The notes below the pieces were generated by a model. The model saw only the letters and a list, made by a program, of their open reading frames with translations, searched no databases and was not told where the DNA came from. A stretch of DNA of 27,500 nucleotides, from contig RPFO01001139.1 of assembly GCA_009746045.1 (NCBI GenBank), positions 310,242 through 337,741 of the forward strand. Direction: 5' to 3'. The stretch is from Mesostigma viride (taxonomy: Eukaryota; Streptophyta; Mesostigmatophyceae; Mesostigmatales; Mesostigmataceae). Of the stretch, positions 1 to 11,308 are shown one piece after another. A program made the position numbers and the translations under genes. Each line of letters begins with the position of its first letter. Position 1 is the first letter of the stretch.

Positions 1-2685
1 AAAGCAATACGCGGTCGCCTCTACGATGCACTTCCATCCCCATTTACAGCCCCACTCTAACATAAGACCCGCTAAAGGGGTAGAAGGTGGCTGGTCAGCC
101 ACCACCGTTCCACAAGGTTTACAGATACAATGCTGCCCATCTTGCCAATCGCAACTAAGGTGCAGCAGCGTTAACGCCTACAAAATTGGCCATGTCGGCA
201 CTGGCCTTCATTACCCGCAAGGACAACACAGACCAAATGTCGGGTTGAACCCCATAAACATGGCATTATGCCGTGAACACTGCGTCCTTACCGCATCATC
301 TTCTGGTGTTTCTTGCTCGGTGTTCAGACACGGAGGCCGGGATGCATGTGGTACAGTGCCATTCTCCCCGCCAGCGGTAAGGGGGACAGGAAAGACGCTG
401 TCGGGGAGCCTGCTGGTCGGGACCACGGTCGTGGCACCGTCACCTGCATGAAAATAACCAGGAATGGCGTGGCTGCCTCGGTCATGGATTAACGTTAAGT
501 GTGCGCCGACGCATCTCAACGCAATTCAAAGGGAGCAAAACTTCATGACGTGAGGCTGCAGGTTGGTAAAGAGTGGAAGCATCGCTACTTGACGGAGATT
601 AGTCGTGCCAAGGCTATGTTGCTGCATCTGAGGGACGATCGTTAAGGAATCTGGGATATACTGCTAAAAAAACCGGCGCGATGGCTCATGATACGCCAGT
701 GGACGTAGGAGGATCGATGGCGTGTCTGCGTGAGGAGTCACATTATTTGTCACTGCAGACCACACGATCAGAAAGTTGAGCGTCTCCTACACAGATCATC
801 CGGCAGCCATTGCGTTTCCTCTCACTAACATATTGCCATGATGCATGGTTCCACTGAGATGGTCAACCTAATGTTTTCAATAATGACCCCATCTTAATAT
901 CGGTTGCTTAACCCGTTTTTTTTTTTTTTTTCAATTAGAACGCGATATATCGCGATGTAAGCTTTTTTTAGAACGCGTATAGCACCTAAGGAATTTATTT
1001 TTTTCATGGTCATGTATATACTTTCCTGAAAGCCCATAAATCAATCTCTTTTTTAAGCTACTCAGACCTACAAAATGCTAATTCATTAGAGAGATACACT
1101 GGTTTGAATACAGGGGGGTCTGACCATGACCGCGATTTGTTGAACCTAGGTCACAAGTCATTTGCTTATTCACAAATGGTTCATGAAAAAAATCTGGCTT
1201 CTTGCATGAGCTATGGGCAACATATGCAGGCTTTGTGGAACAAAACTCAGGCCCATTGTGCCACTGGAGCTATTTTTCATTAGCATCACAAACACAACGC
1301 AGTACAACGCAGTGGGGAAAATGAGAGCCCTTCACAACATGACGCAACGACACGAGCCCCATAAACGGGGCCATAGTCAGCTTGGAGGGTCAAAACGTTG
1401 AAAATAGGTGTTGTATAAGTTATACAGCATCAAACATGCATCAAACATAATGACTGGATGACCTAATATGACTGAATCAGGCAGCCATAGCCAAAGCATC
1501 ATCCACTCTCACAATGTGTTGAGCACGTGCCTTGTGGCAAGGGCGGTGCTGGGTATTCATTCCATAACGCGTGCAATTACTGAAAGAAAGAGCCACGTGT
1601 AATGCAAGGCTTGGATACGTTGAGTGATCCATGAGCTAGCATGCAGGCAAAGATGACGGTGGAATGCATGCTAGAAAATGGTGGCCCGATGCTAACAACA
1701 CATGATTATACACCATGATTATGGGCACCTAGCTGATCTTATTGCACAATCAACGCAGTATAAACAATCAACATCCAATCCTCACGATATATGCACGGCT
1801 TGACGACGTACACAGCACCTAATTACTGCACAACTGCAACCTGCTATGGCTGACATGCAAGCAACATCAGCTGTGTCGAGTAGGATGGCGGTCTTAGAGA
1901 GGTTGAGAAGAGGTCGGTAGAAATAAGTGGAAAACTGGCAGAAAATAGGTAGAAACATGATATACTTCCGCACGCACTATTGAGCAGGTGGCAGAGGCCA
2001 TTTCCAGGAAAATACAGCATACCGTAGCAATAGCCACGGTCGCGCCTTACGCTATTTGCAGGCACCATCATGCCCGGAGCTACCCAATAAAAGTCTGCAC
2101 AAATCTCGGTTTAGCCGACAGTCCGGGCGTTCGGAATGAAAAAACATGTGTAAAGAAGTCGAAACACCATGGAAATACCAAGCATGGTGCCGCAGCAGAC
2201 CCGAGTCTTGCCGTAATAATATGTATGCCGGTTTTCAGGGTTTCCGCATGAAAGTTGGGTGAGAAACTGGGAAAAACTACGTTTCCATTGCCCCAGTACC
2301 TCAAAAACTAGGTAACGCATGTGCGGGTGTTGGCTAAGCATGGCTAACCAAGTAAGGTATCCGGTACGGACCTACACGATGTATCGCGTTGTAAGAAAAG
2401 ACGGGTTAAAGCGATGGAGGAACTTACCGGCTAGGCCGCAATATTTAAGAGAATTGTCGGCTAGGCAGCAAGTTCCAAGCACCATGGCAAGCAAGAGGAT
2501 AGCTGCCCGCCATCCCCCGCCAGGGTTCTGCATTTTTCTAAAACGGTGCTACTAAATCGGGCCAATTTTGTGGTTGTGGTAACGGGCCAAGTTTACAACA
2601 GCATGGCGGCCATTGTTTCCCGCTCAACCATCTATTGGGCGGGTAGCGTCGGCATTATCTCGCACCCTGCCACGTGGTATTAGAC
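1..2685. other. Region without a recognisable gene
   Basis: I see no coding sequence I can defend here. An open frame at 26-451 (+) and its antisense at 211-519 lack any recognisable motif and have no clear splice signals. A poly-T run lies at about 916-931, and a perfect 14-bp palindrome, CGCGATATATCGCG, at 941-954. Around 2331-2349 there are two GGCTAA boxes of the kind that also flank the dispersed repeat at 4338-4546, so part of this stretch may belong to that repeat family. The sequence is otherwise mixed in composition and unassigned. Confidence 0.5.
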
Positions 2686-2882
2686 AGTTGTCAATTATGT
2701 ACGTACGCTGTAGTCGACAAGTGGAAGGGAGATCCAAACTTTTATTTCTCTAATTTGCCTTTTTTTCTTGCAAGAAGTATCTAAGTGCGGCGGAACCGCG
2801 GCGGCCTCTGGTCTTCCCGCGTTAGCCAAACACTCCTTTTCGCCAGCCTAAGCGTTTGGCTAAGCGGTGGCTAAGCGCGGGC
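2686..2882 (+). repeat. Dispersed repeat of about 200 bp, copy 1
   Basis: This segment is nearly identical to 4338-4546 in the same orientation, except for a contracted T-rich part around 2735-2775. It starts with AGTTGTCAATTATGTACG and ends with TAAGCGCGGGC. It holds a perfect 10-bp inverted repeat, TTAGCCAAAC (2822-2831) and GTTTGGCTAA (2854-2863), with a 22-base loop, followed by further GGCTAA boxes. No reading frame is conserved between copies. It could be a small non-autonomous transposon or a promoter-type module. I see no clear target-site duplication. Confidence 0.75.
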
Positions 2883-3266
2883 ATGGACGACACGAGATAT
2901 GGGAGTGACAGAGACCATGCATGACGCGCGTTAGAAATACATGGTCAGGGTAATTGTGATGATGATGGTGCCGAATTGATGTGGCACACAAGTGAAATGT
3001 GGCAGACATGCGGCGGGGCACGTGACAGGTGGCAGGCGTTGCCAAGGCCACACACACGTGGCTGACAAGTGACGGGTGAAGGCAATGGATGTCAGGTGCC
3101 ATGATGGTGTTTGTTTGTTTGTTTGTTGGAAGGTGAAGCGATGTGAGATGAGGTGGAACAAGCAGAAGACCGGGCAAGCATCAATCGCAAATCACCGAGA
3201 CGTTTTGCAAGACATGATCGCCGCCAAAGAAAGAAATACATACTGCGTAGTATGTAGTAGATAGAT
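2883..3266. other. Intergenic stretch without a gene
   Basis: No coding sequence is recognised. It contains a short GTTT run (about 3108-3126) and leads into the microsatellite that follows. Confidence 0.4.
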
Positions 3267-3424
<158 letters not shown>

Positions 3425-3709
3425 CACCGTGCTGGAATAATAGACTGGTAAAAGGTTTTTGTACGTCATAGGAATACGGACAAGCAACGATAGGTAGGCA
3501 TAATAAACCTACGGGCAAGCCGCCCAGAGACAGCTGGATGGGCACGGCTCAAAGTGGGAGGGGTGAGGGACGGGTGGGGTAAGGGTAGCGGATAGTTCCA
3601 GGGCCGACGCAGCCAAAGCAACCATTCGAAAGGCTGCTGACGTGCCTTATGAGACCTAGCGGGTGTTGAGACAAGGGAACTGAAACCGACGTGTAAAATA
3701 CCTACGTAC

Positions 3710-3869
3710 CTAGGACGAGCTCACGCCGGCCCCTCGCCGCCTGATCCATCAGGAAAGGGCTGTTCATGCCGTCGAAGACGAACCTCTTGTTCCCGAGGAC
3801 GAACCCGTTGCCCTGGACCCGGACAAAGGCCCCTGGGCCCGGCACTGCACCGGCTTCGGGGACATCCGC
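3710..3869 (-). pseudogene. Orphan exon resembling the N-terminal end of a GH5 endo-beta-mannanase
   Basis: Read on the minus strand, 3869 to 3710 is an open 160-bp exon of 53 codons plus one base. It is bounded by a TTGTAG acceptor just above 3869 and a strong GTACGT donor at 3709. The peptide contains FVRVQGNGFVLGNKRFVF, then DGMNSPFLMDQAARGRREL. The pattern F-V-x-x-x-G-x-x-F-V-x-x-x-K-x-F-x-x-x-G-x-N-S-x-x-L-M is characteristic of the start of the mature domain in plant-type family-5 mannan endo-1,4-beta-mannosidases, which cut mannan in walls. The catalytic glutamates lie further downstream in that family. I found no following exon in the 3.7 kb that remain, so it may be a gene fragment, or the other exons may be too diverged or too distant to see. 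The match rests on one exon and on memory of the family. Confidence 0.45.
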
Positions 3870-4337
3870 CTACAAGGTAGAGCCCCAGATTTCCCGGTGA
3901 ACGACAGCGAGAAATGGGTATGAACGCAGTGAGACAGAGCACGGTAGATGAGAGGACTTAACAGGCAATAATTATAAACATGATGAACAAAAGGAAGGGC
4001 ATTGTTACAAATTGCAGGTACTCCAAACAGGCGGGCAACGGAAATCGTACCTTCGCAGCAGCGACGCACACACAAAATGCAAAGAGGAGACTTATTCGAG
4101 TGCTTGGCCTCATGGTGACGCCTAACGCATGGCGGGATCACACGGGTTGTAGCCTGTGAAAGAGCGGTTGGAATGAGTGCCCACGACCTAAAACCACGAC
4201 CCAAAACCACGGAGTTGAGGTTATTCCCGCGCAGGTAATGCACGCCGTTGTATCCTTTTCTGCTGCTGTGGCATTGGAACGTAAGTGCGCAGGCCGCAGG
4301 GCAGCTTCCAGGTGGCACCATATTCATTGGAGGCGAT
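3870..4337. other. Stretch without a recognised gene
   Basis: If the exon at 3710-3869 belongs to a live gene, its first exon and promoter should lie here on the minus strand. An open frame at 3764-4327 (-) gives no convincing signal peptide. Nothing else is recognised. Confidence 0.35.
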
Positions 4338-4546
4338 AGTTGTCAATTATGTACGTACGCCGTAGTCGACAAGTGGAAGGGAGATCCAAACTTTTATTTG
4401 TTCTCAAATTCGCCTTTCGAACTTTTTGTTCTTGCGAGAAGTATCTAAGTGCGGCGGAACCGCGGCGGCCTCTGGTCTTCCCGCGTTAGCCAAACACTCC
4501 TTTTCGCCAGCCAAAGCGTTTGGCTAAGCGGTGGCTAAGCGCGGGC
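4338..4546 (+). repeat. Dispersed repeat of about 200 bp, copy 2
   Basis: Second copy of the repeat at 2686-2882, 12 bp longer in its T-rich middle. The 10-bp inverted repeat is kept exactly (4486-4495 and 4518-4527). It is followed by GGCTAA boxes at about 4553-4570. This copy ends about 460 bp upstream of the RRP4 start codon, so it may lie in that gene's promoter region. Confidence 0.75.
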
Positions 4547-4605
4547 GCGACGTTGGCTAACCTTGGCTAACCACCTCAGACCGTTATTTGCGTGGGTCTC
4601 GGGAG

Positions 4606-4616
4606 TTGGCGGGAAA
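4606..4616 (-). promoter_or_regulatory. E2F/DP-type site upstream of RRP4
   Basis: TTGGCGGGAAA is the reverse complement of TTTCCCGCCAA, a perfect E2F/DP consensus. It lies 392 bp before the RRP4 ATG. E2F sites in plants and algae mark growth- and S-phase-linked genes, which would suit a ribosome-biogenesis factor. A single 11-bp match can arise by chance and there is no second site nearby. Confidence 0.3.
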
Positions 4617-5008
4617 TTTGCGTATCCTATGCACGTCCCCGTCTTGCACTACCTCTCCACGCGGCATGCATGTGGGCATTTGCAACTTGGTAGCAGCGAC
4701 AGCGGCATGCGGCTGCCAGCCTTAGGCTTCGTGACAAGCTTCGTGACAAGCTCGGCCTGAGGAATAATTGAGGTAGCCATGGAAGTTTGTAACAGAAATG
4801 GCGAATGTGCGTAAGTTGAATTGAACAATAATATAAGTTTCGTTCTCGAGTAGGCGCCCCTGTGGATGCAACAAGCATGCTACGTTTTTCTTCCTTTGCA
4901 CGTGGGCAGTTTTGGCAATGACGCATAGGTAACTAGAGCCAGATAACCCGGACGTTTTCCTGCCCAACTGTGGCCAAGCCCGCGCAAGAGATAGTTTAAC
5001 CTTCGACC

Positions 5009-8000
5009 ATGCAGCGACGAGCTGCTGCTGCAGCGGCATTGCTGGAGGCCCCTGGTGCTCCTCACCACTCCGTGTTCGTATGCGCGGGAGACCCCATTGA
5101 TGTCGGCGCTGCGGGTGCGGATGACTCGACCTTTCTTCGCGGCCACGGCACGCACGTGGTGGACGGCCAATTGAGGGCGACATTGTGTGGAGTTGTGGAA
5201 AGAGTGAATAAGCTGATATCCGTTAGACCAATGAAAAGCCGGTAAGCAAGCAATCAGTTCGACAGTCAGCTTCAAAGTCAATAATTTGAAGTGTCCATGA
5301 CCGCCTGGAGTGTGCAGCGTAAATGCTTTCGTACGATGCATGCTTTAGCGTGCAGTTGGCTCATCTTCCTCCATGAAGCACGCCTAGGGTGGGAGGAAAG
5401 GAAAGGGGGGGGGGGGGGGAGAAGGCAGGGGGGTTAGGGGGTTGGGTTGGGAAACGGCGGATTGGGGGAGGGGAGGAAAGGATTAGGGAGGCCCCGCCGG
5501 CAAAGCAAAAATGTAGGAAGGTGCCACGGTACAGATCACTATGTAAGATGTCGATTCTGCTTTTTTTTTTAATACAATTGGCGTGGGTATATTTGGTTTG
5601 TCACTGATTTCTATGAGACGATTTTTTCCTTCTAATGAAGCCTTATGTAATCGTATGATGTGGACTATTTTTGTGATTCACCCAGGTATAACCCTGAAAA
5701 CGGTGACGTCATCGTCGGCCGGGTAATCGAGGTGCGTTTGGTGCGAGGCATATTGCCTTACACAAGGCTACTAGCTATGATGATAAGTGTCAACTTTAGT
5801 GTGGGGACCTCCTGAATTACCCTCCTTGTCCTTTGTGCCCTTCTTTGGTTGCATAAATAACTAAGATCGCTAGCACCAGTAACCTAAATTGTTTGCGTGT
5901 GTGCTCTTAATTAATAGCATAAATAATCAACATCACTAGCACGGGTAACCAACACAGCCGCTTTGGCTGCTTATATGGGAAGCATCCACCACCAAGCATG
6001 GGCACCTTCATGTGCCTGCCGCTGCGTGTGTCCAGGAGCCAGCGAACCACTGGTGTAGTGGGCTCGTGCCTCTTTCTCTTTATTTCCCACCCGTGCCGCC
6101 TGCATTATACCTGACGTAATACCTGTCATAAGACCTGTCGTAATACCTGTCGTAAAACCTGTCATAAGACCTGTCGTAATACCTGTCATATTACCTGTCC
6201 CTCACCCATCCATCCTCTCATCCATCCATCCATCCATCCATCCATCCATCCATCCATCCATCCATCCATCCATCCATCCATCCATCCATCCATCCATCCA
6301 TCCATCCATCCATCCATCCATCCATCCATCCATCCATCCATCCATCCATCCATCCATCCATCCATCCATCCATCCATCCATCCATCCATCCATCCATCCA
6401 TCCATCCATCCATCCATCCTCTCTCTCATCCACCTGTCCTCTATCACCTCCAACCCCATGCATGCGTTATCACCTCGAGAGAAGTGACCAAAGGCTGCTA
6501 TCATGTACTGCTAACATAGCTATCATGTACTGCTAACATAGCTATCATGTACTGCTAACATAGCTATCATGTGCTGCTAACATAGCTATCATGTACTGCT
6601 AACATAGCTACCAGGTACTGCTCATATAGCTATCATGTACTGCTAACATAGCTATCATGTACTGCTCATATAGCTATCATGTACTGCTAACATAGCTATC
6701 ATGTACTGCTAACATAGCTATCATATACTCCCAACGGAGTTATGTTCCTAATTAATTAATATAGCTATCATGTACTGCTCCTAATTAATTAATATAGCAT
6801 AGGCGTCATCCTCAGATCCAAGTCAAGAGCACCCGTTGCGCACCAATCAGGTCCAAAATAAATACCAATAAGGTCCAAAATGAGGTCATGTCCACTTCCA
6901 CCTGCCCATGCTGTGCTGCCCAGACCCAAGGCAAACGCTGGAAGCATCGCACCCACTTTCTACCATCATGCCCGCCCCCCTCCCCCAACGCGCTAGGAGA
7001 GCCACCCACTTCTCCTTCCACCCACTCCCGCTTCCCCACGCACCCTCCTCAACAAACTTCAAGAGAAAACAGTAGATAGAATTCTGGAAAGTGCATTAGA
7101 ACACGGTCGAGGTTGTTCTCGTGCCAAACTGGTCGTCCCCAGATCCAAGGCAAACGCTGGAAGCTGGACATCAACGCGCGGCAGGAAGCGGTGCTCATGC
7201 TGTCAGCCGTCAACCTGCCAGGTGGCATCCAGGTGCGTGCCCACCCCGCAGGGGAAACCTGACTACGTTATTAGGAAACTAGATAACAACGAGAAATGTG
7301 TCATGAGATGTCTTAACAAGGGGCATGGCAGGATGCGTGGCGGCTAAAGTCAGCGAGTGAGATTGTGCTGGCAGTGCGCCTGCACGGCAATAATGCACCC
7401 TGTGCCAAGAGTGCGCGTCGGAGCCTGGCGCGTCAGCCGCTGAAGCATGCGTCACGGTACCAGGAACATCTCACAACATCAACACTGGGCGTGTGCCAAG
7501 GATGCGGCGTGCTGCAGCGCGCAGCGGTGCACAGCAGCAGAGCCCTTAGCAAGCCATTACTTGCTTTTTGCTGCTGAAGAGTTCCCGCAGGACGACGCGC
7601 TACGCGTTCCGGGCATCCAAGGCCTCGCTTTGTTTGCAAATGTAGAAACATCTGCTTTTGGAATAGGTACCCTCCTATGGCCTATCCTCCCACGTGCACT
7701 AACAGAGAGCATTCCCTACATAGGAACGCTGCAGGAGCATTCCCTACAAACCAGTACTACCTGACGGCGTCGCAAACACAGCTTGCTTTTTGCCACATGA
7801 ATCGTTCCCACAAGACGCCCAGGTACGCCCAACCTATGGATTATGGCAGCGCCTTGGCAGGTCTTGTTTGGCAGATTACTGGCCGGTTGCATACGTGCAT
7901 GAGCTTGCACTTGCATATGCCTCTGGGCTTGTTCGTGTGGTCCCAATGACCTGGCATCCTGAACACTTGCCTGTTCGCAACTGCTTGCACCCGTCACCCT

Positions 8001-10975
8001 TGCCCCAGCTCACCCATGACGCTGTGCTGTCCCTGTGCTGTCACCATGCACTGGTACACCCGTGGTGTGTGCGTATGTGCGCGTGTGCATGCGTGTGTGC
8101 TGTTTCTTCCGGCATCGCCATGCTGCCACTACATCATCGCACGCTGGCACAACCATGGCGCGCTGGCGCCATCATGGTGCGTGTGCGAGCAGCGGCGGCG
8201 CACGCAGGTGGACGAGCTCAACATGCGCCACCTGTACTGCGAGAGGGAGCTGCTCAGCGTACGTGCCCGCGGGTGCCATATTTAGCCATCATTTTCCTGA
8301 TCCTACCCCCTTAGGCTCCTAGTACTAACAATGTGCGAGAAGCAGGTGCATGCGAACGGTCATGCCGAGGAAAGGATCCGCCTGTCACTTGTCGGACCGG
8401 GGCGCGTGGCATGCATTAAAAAATTACTAGTATACAGCAGTATACATTTAGAAAATATGTTATAGAAGTTCATGGATAGAAGCTGGGATGCAGATTTTGC
8501 TTTGGCTCCAGTAATCAAGTCGGCATTTAGCTGCACACGCAGGGCGCATGCAGAAATAGGAGCATTTTGTACATGCTCCCGGGCCCTATAGTAAACAGTG
8601 ATTGACTATGGATGGCTGTTTGTAGAGCTACTAAGAATGTTAGCCCAACCGTGGGGCTAGATGTATGGGAAATTTCCAAACCTTCGGAAAGATCCGTTTC
8701 TTTTATTTTCCCGGGTGGGGTGTGGGGACATCAAGATCCTGCCGGGGTCGCGCAACGAGGGTGCTGTGCCGTCACGCACCAGGTTTGGGCCACTACCCAC
8801 CGATGGCGTCGCATCAGTCCACAAAAAGGGGACTTGACTATTCGCCGATGGCTTTGCACGACCAGCCCCATGGTTGCCCTCCACCACCTGAGCCTCTCGG
8901 TCCCCGCCCCTCTTGCTGCCCCCTTGCCGTGTCCCATTTGCTGTGCCCTATTCCTGTGTTTTTTGCGTGCGCTATTCCTGTGTTTTTTACGTGCGCCGTT
9001 CCTTGTTCGTCTCGCCCAGGCCGAGGTCCAGGCGCTTCACCATGACGGGTCGGTGGCGCTGCACACGCGCAGCCGCAAGTACGGCAAGGTGAGGGGCCAG
9101 ACATGTTTCTTTCTCCCTCGCAGGCTCCTGGCAAGCTTCTTTCTCCCTCGCGGCCTCCTGGCAAGCACCATGCCCCGCCGCATGCCTCCATCCCTTAGGC
9201 TGCACGCCTCCCCGGATCTTGCCGCTCCCCTGATCTTGCCGCTCCTAGCAACTATCCATATACACGCTGACCAATTCGCAGTGTTCCTTGCTGGCGCATG
9301 TGTGCTGGCTCGGTTCTCCCTGCTCACACCACCAGCACGCCTCCGCATCCCTATGCGTGTCTGTCCCAATCGTGTCTCGCTCCTTTGTATGCCCCACCCA
9401 CCCCACCCCCAGCTCACCGGTGGCCAGCTGGTCAAGGTGCCCCCCTCCCTGATCAAGCGGCTCAAGCAGCACTTCCATGTGTTGGCCCACTGCCAGGTGC
9501 AAGTCATCCTCGGCTGCAACGGGCTCGTCTGGATTTCGGGCGTCCCGCCTGCTGTGGAGGGGAATGCGGAGGATGAGGTGGAGGAGGAAGGGGGGGATGG
9601 GGCGGGTGAGGACATGACCGCGAGCGAACGTTGGTTGGTAGTATGGCCGGGTTGCTCCTTCCTGGTGTGGCTCCTTCATGGGTGGTGCGGTCGTTTCTTT
9701 TCTTCACGGGTGGTTGCGGACGGTTGTTCGTTCCTGTGGTGCTTCATATGAGTGCGTAGCCAGATCCACCAACAGGGCTGCTGACGTATTTCCTTGTGGG
9801 CCATCGACCCGGATTCTTTCTCATAAATATGATGCGTGCTGAATGTTTGTCCTGATTCTTTCTCATAAATATGATGCGTGCTGAATGTTTGTGTGCGGAG
9901 AGAGTTCGTGCCAGGGTTCGTGACCCTTTGCGATACTCTGGCCTTGTGCGGTTGAGTATGCCTACTAGGGTAGGCCATTTAGAAGTAAAAAGGTTTACTG
10001 CATTGTGCGTGGACGCAGCTGTTGAATTTAGTTCGGCGGTCGTGTTTACTTGGGCTGGGCATGGCAACCACCCCCTACCACCCCCCATATACACCTCTAC
10101 CCATGGTTCACCTGGTCCAGCAACTCTCCAGGCACTCCCTTGCTACGCGCGGCACCTACCCCAGCCACCTACCATCATGCATGTTACAACTTGTCTAGCC
10201 CTAAGAGTATATCCCCTCGCGTTGAAGCGACCCCTAACCACTAAAGTCAGTAAACGAGCATGGTTGGGCCAATTTCACGGATTCTGACTGCCTGAGGTCT
10301 GCTTTACTTGGAAAAAATGTCAGTATGACTGACTTAGCACAATTTCGTGGTTGGGGGGGTGGGGTCCGGGGGGGCAACCCCGTTTAAGCCCATGCGCCAT
10401 GTTTAAACGCGAAGGGCGGTTTTCAGGGTAGCAGGGGCGCCAAGTGTGTTAGTAGTTAGGGTACTTGTGGGCGGGGGGGGGAAAGGGAGTCCTCGGGTGT
10501 CGGCTTAAACAGTGTTATATTCTTAGCCCTCATCTGCAATGCTGCTGTCCTCCGTTAACCGCGGCAGCAGCGGGCCTGTGCTCGTACTCGCTTGTGCCTC
10601 ACCGTGCTGTCCCACATATGCAACGTATCGGGAACGGATTGAACCCTTTTTTCCCAAGATGGGCCACCCTGAGACTCGTGCATCCCCATCCCCATTTCAT
10701 GCCCGCCTGTGCTGGCAGATTGGACGCAGAAAGCGGCCAAGCCGCACGTCCCCGTGGACCTGGCGCTGAGGGAGCGGATATGCCGTGTGGCCAACTCCAT
10801 CCGGGTGCTGGCCTCACTGTTCCTGGCCATACACCCGACATCTATCGAGGAGACGTACCGGTGGAGTGAGGAGCTCCAGCTGAGCGTGACCGACATGCTG
10901 GGGGGGGACTTCTCCGCGACAATCTTGGAGCGGGAGTTGAAAAGGCGGCGCCAGAACGATGATGACATGGCTTGA
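5009..10975 (+). CDS. RRP4: RRP4/EXOSC2, RNA exosome cap subunit, seven exons
   Basis: Rrp4 is one of three S1/KH cap proteins on the nine-subunit ring of the RNA exosome. It binds and threads RNA for 3'-5' decay and rRNA maturation in nucleus and cytoplasm. Exons: 5009-5241, 5686-5731, 7143-7232, 8193-8258, 9020-9088, 9413-9605, 10719-10975. Every intron begins GT and ends AG, phases agree, and the joined frame is 954 nt (317 residues plus stop; human EXOSC2 has 293). Landmarks are RGHGT (residues 44-48), then [14 protein letters not shown] in the N-terminal domain. The S1 domain runs from about 84 to 168 and includes [21 protein letters not shown] and HTRSRKYGK. The KH domain is at about 175-210 with [10 protein letters not shown]. 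An acidic insert at about 219-229 is specific to this protein. Exon 1 is rich in alanine at its start. The ATG at 5009 is the first in frame with the conserved N-terminal domain. No exon shows a frameshift, unlike the other gene remains in the window, so I read this as the live host gene. Confidence 0.93.
6218..6419 (+). repeat. (TCCA)n microsatellite in RRP4 intron 2
   Basis: About fifty near-perfect TCCA/CATC units lie inside the second RRP4 intron. The long MDGW-repeat frames on the minus strand are produced by this tract and are not genes. Confidence 0.97.
6497..6725 (+). repeat. 22-bp minisatellite in RRP4 intron 2
   Basis: About ten head-to-tail copies of GCTATCATGTACTGCTAACA plus TA. 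Variants carry TCATA in place of TAACA, and one copy has CCAGG. The array is cut by a retrotransposon 3' end at about 6725 and then resumes. Confidence 0.92.
6725..6760 (+). mobile_element. Minimal 3' end of the L1-like family inside the minisatellite
   Basis: The segment holds ACTCC-CAAC-GGAGT, then TATGTTCC and a TAATTAATTAAT tail. This is the terminal hairpin and tail seen in the element ends at 17.4, 24.6 and 25.1 kb. Only about 36 bp are present, so this is an extremely 5'-truncated copy in plus orientation. The tail and following repeat unit were then duplicated once: CCTAATTAATTAATATAGC occurs at 6747 and again at 6780. The tandem array hides any target-site duplication. Confidence 0.7.
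6921..6945 (+). repeat. Copied acceptor and exon-3 start within RRP4 intron 2
   Basis: The 25 bases here match 7140-7164 at 24 positions. That covers the CAG acceptor and the first 22 bases of exon 3 (the QGKRWK codons). The copy lies 219 bp upstream of the real acceptor and has its own pyrimidine-rich run before it. If spliced it would keep phase 0, continue open, and stop at about 7077, giving a protein truncated inside the S1 domain. Confidence 0.7.
9812..9892 (+). repeat. Tandem 39-bp duplication in RRP4 intron 6
   Basis: Two identical 39-bp units starting GATTCTTTCTCATAAATATG are separated by CCT. Introns 4 and 5 hold similar small tandem duplications (about 8944-8996 and 9103-9165). 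All lie in non-coding sequence. Confidence 0.9.
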
Positions 10976-11303
10976 CGAAATGAAAGTGGTGACGACCTGG
11001 TGTGACTTCGACGCGAGCAGGGACCTGGGTGCCCCTTTGTTGATGCTGAGTCGGTCAAAACGATTTTGGAATATGCAGGCCCGTGCAGTTGCTTGGAATT
11101 TCCAAGCCTCTTGAATTGCTGTGTCCGTATGCAAGGTCAGAGTTTTTCCCTGGCGTAACTGCTAGACATGCAAAGACTCCCTGGTCTGGCTGCATTTACT
11201 CAGAAGTTGTCGATCCATTTGCAACTGTTTGCAAGGTTTCTGACAGGTTGGGGGGGCCACGATGGGGTGCATGCATGCAGAACACCTTCAGTTTCCAGCA
11301 GGC

Positions 11304-11308
11304 TGTAA
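11304..11308 (+). terminator. Candidate polyadenylation signal of RRP4 (TGTAA)
   Basis: TGTAA lies about 330 bases after the RRP4 stop. In chlorophyte algae this pentamer 10-20 bases before the cleavage site is the usual polyadenylation signal, and 3' UTRs of a few hundred bases are normal. A second TGTAA occurs near 11405, so the exact end is uncertain. Confidence 0.45.

Noticed and set aside
6218-6419. (TCCA)n tract as the tail of a GATG-tailed element like that at 27381-27448
   Set aside because: Neither flank of the tract matches the segment before the GATG run at 27430, so there is no evidence of an element body.
6186-6504. Long MDGW-repeat proteins on the minus strand
   Set aside because: They are translations of the (TCCA)n microsatellite in an RRP4 intron, open in all frames by repetition.
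8612-9751. Continuous 379-codon frame on the plus strand
   Set aside because: It reads through RRP4 introns 4 and 5 and exons 5-6. The conserved residues occur only within the splice-bounded exons, and the rest has no similarity pattern.
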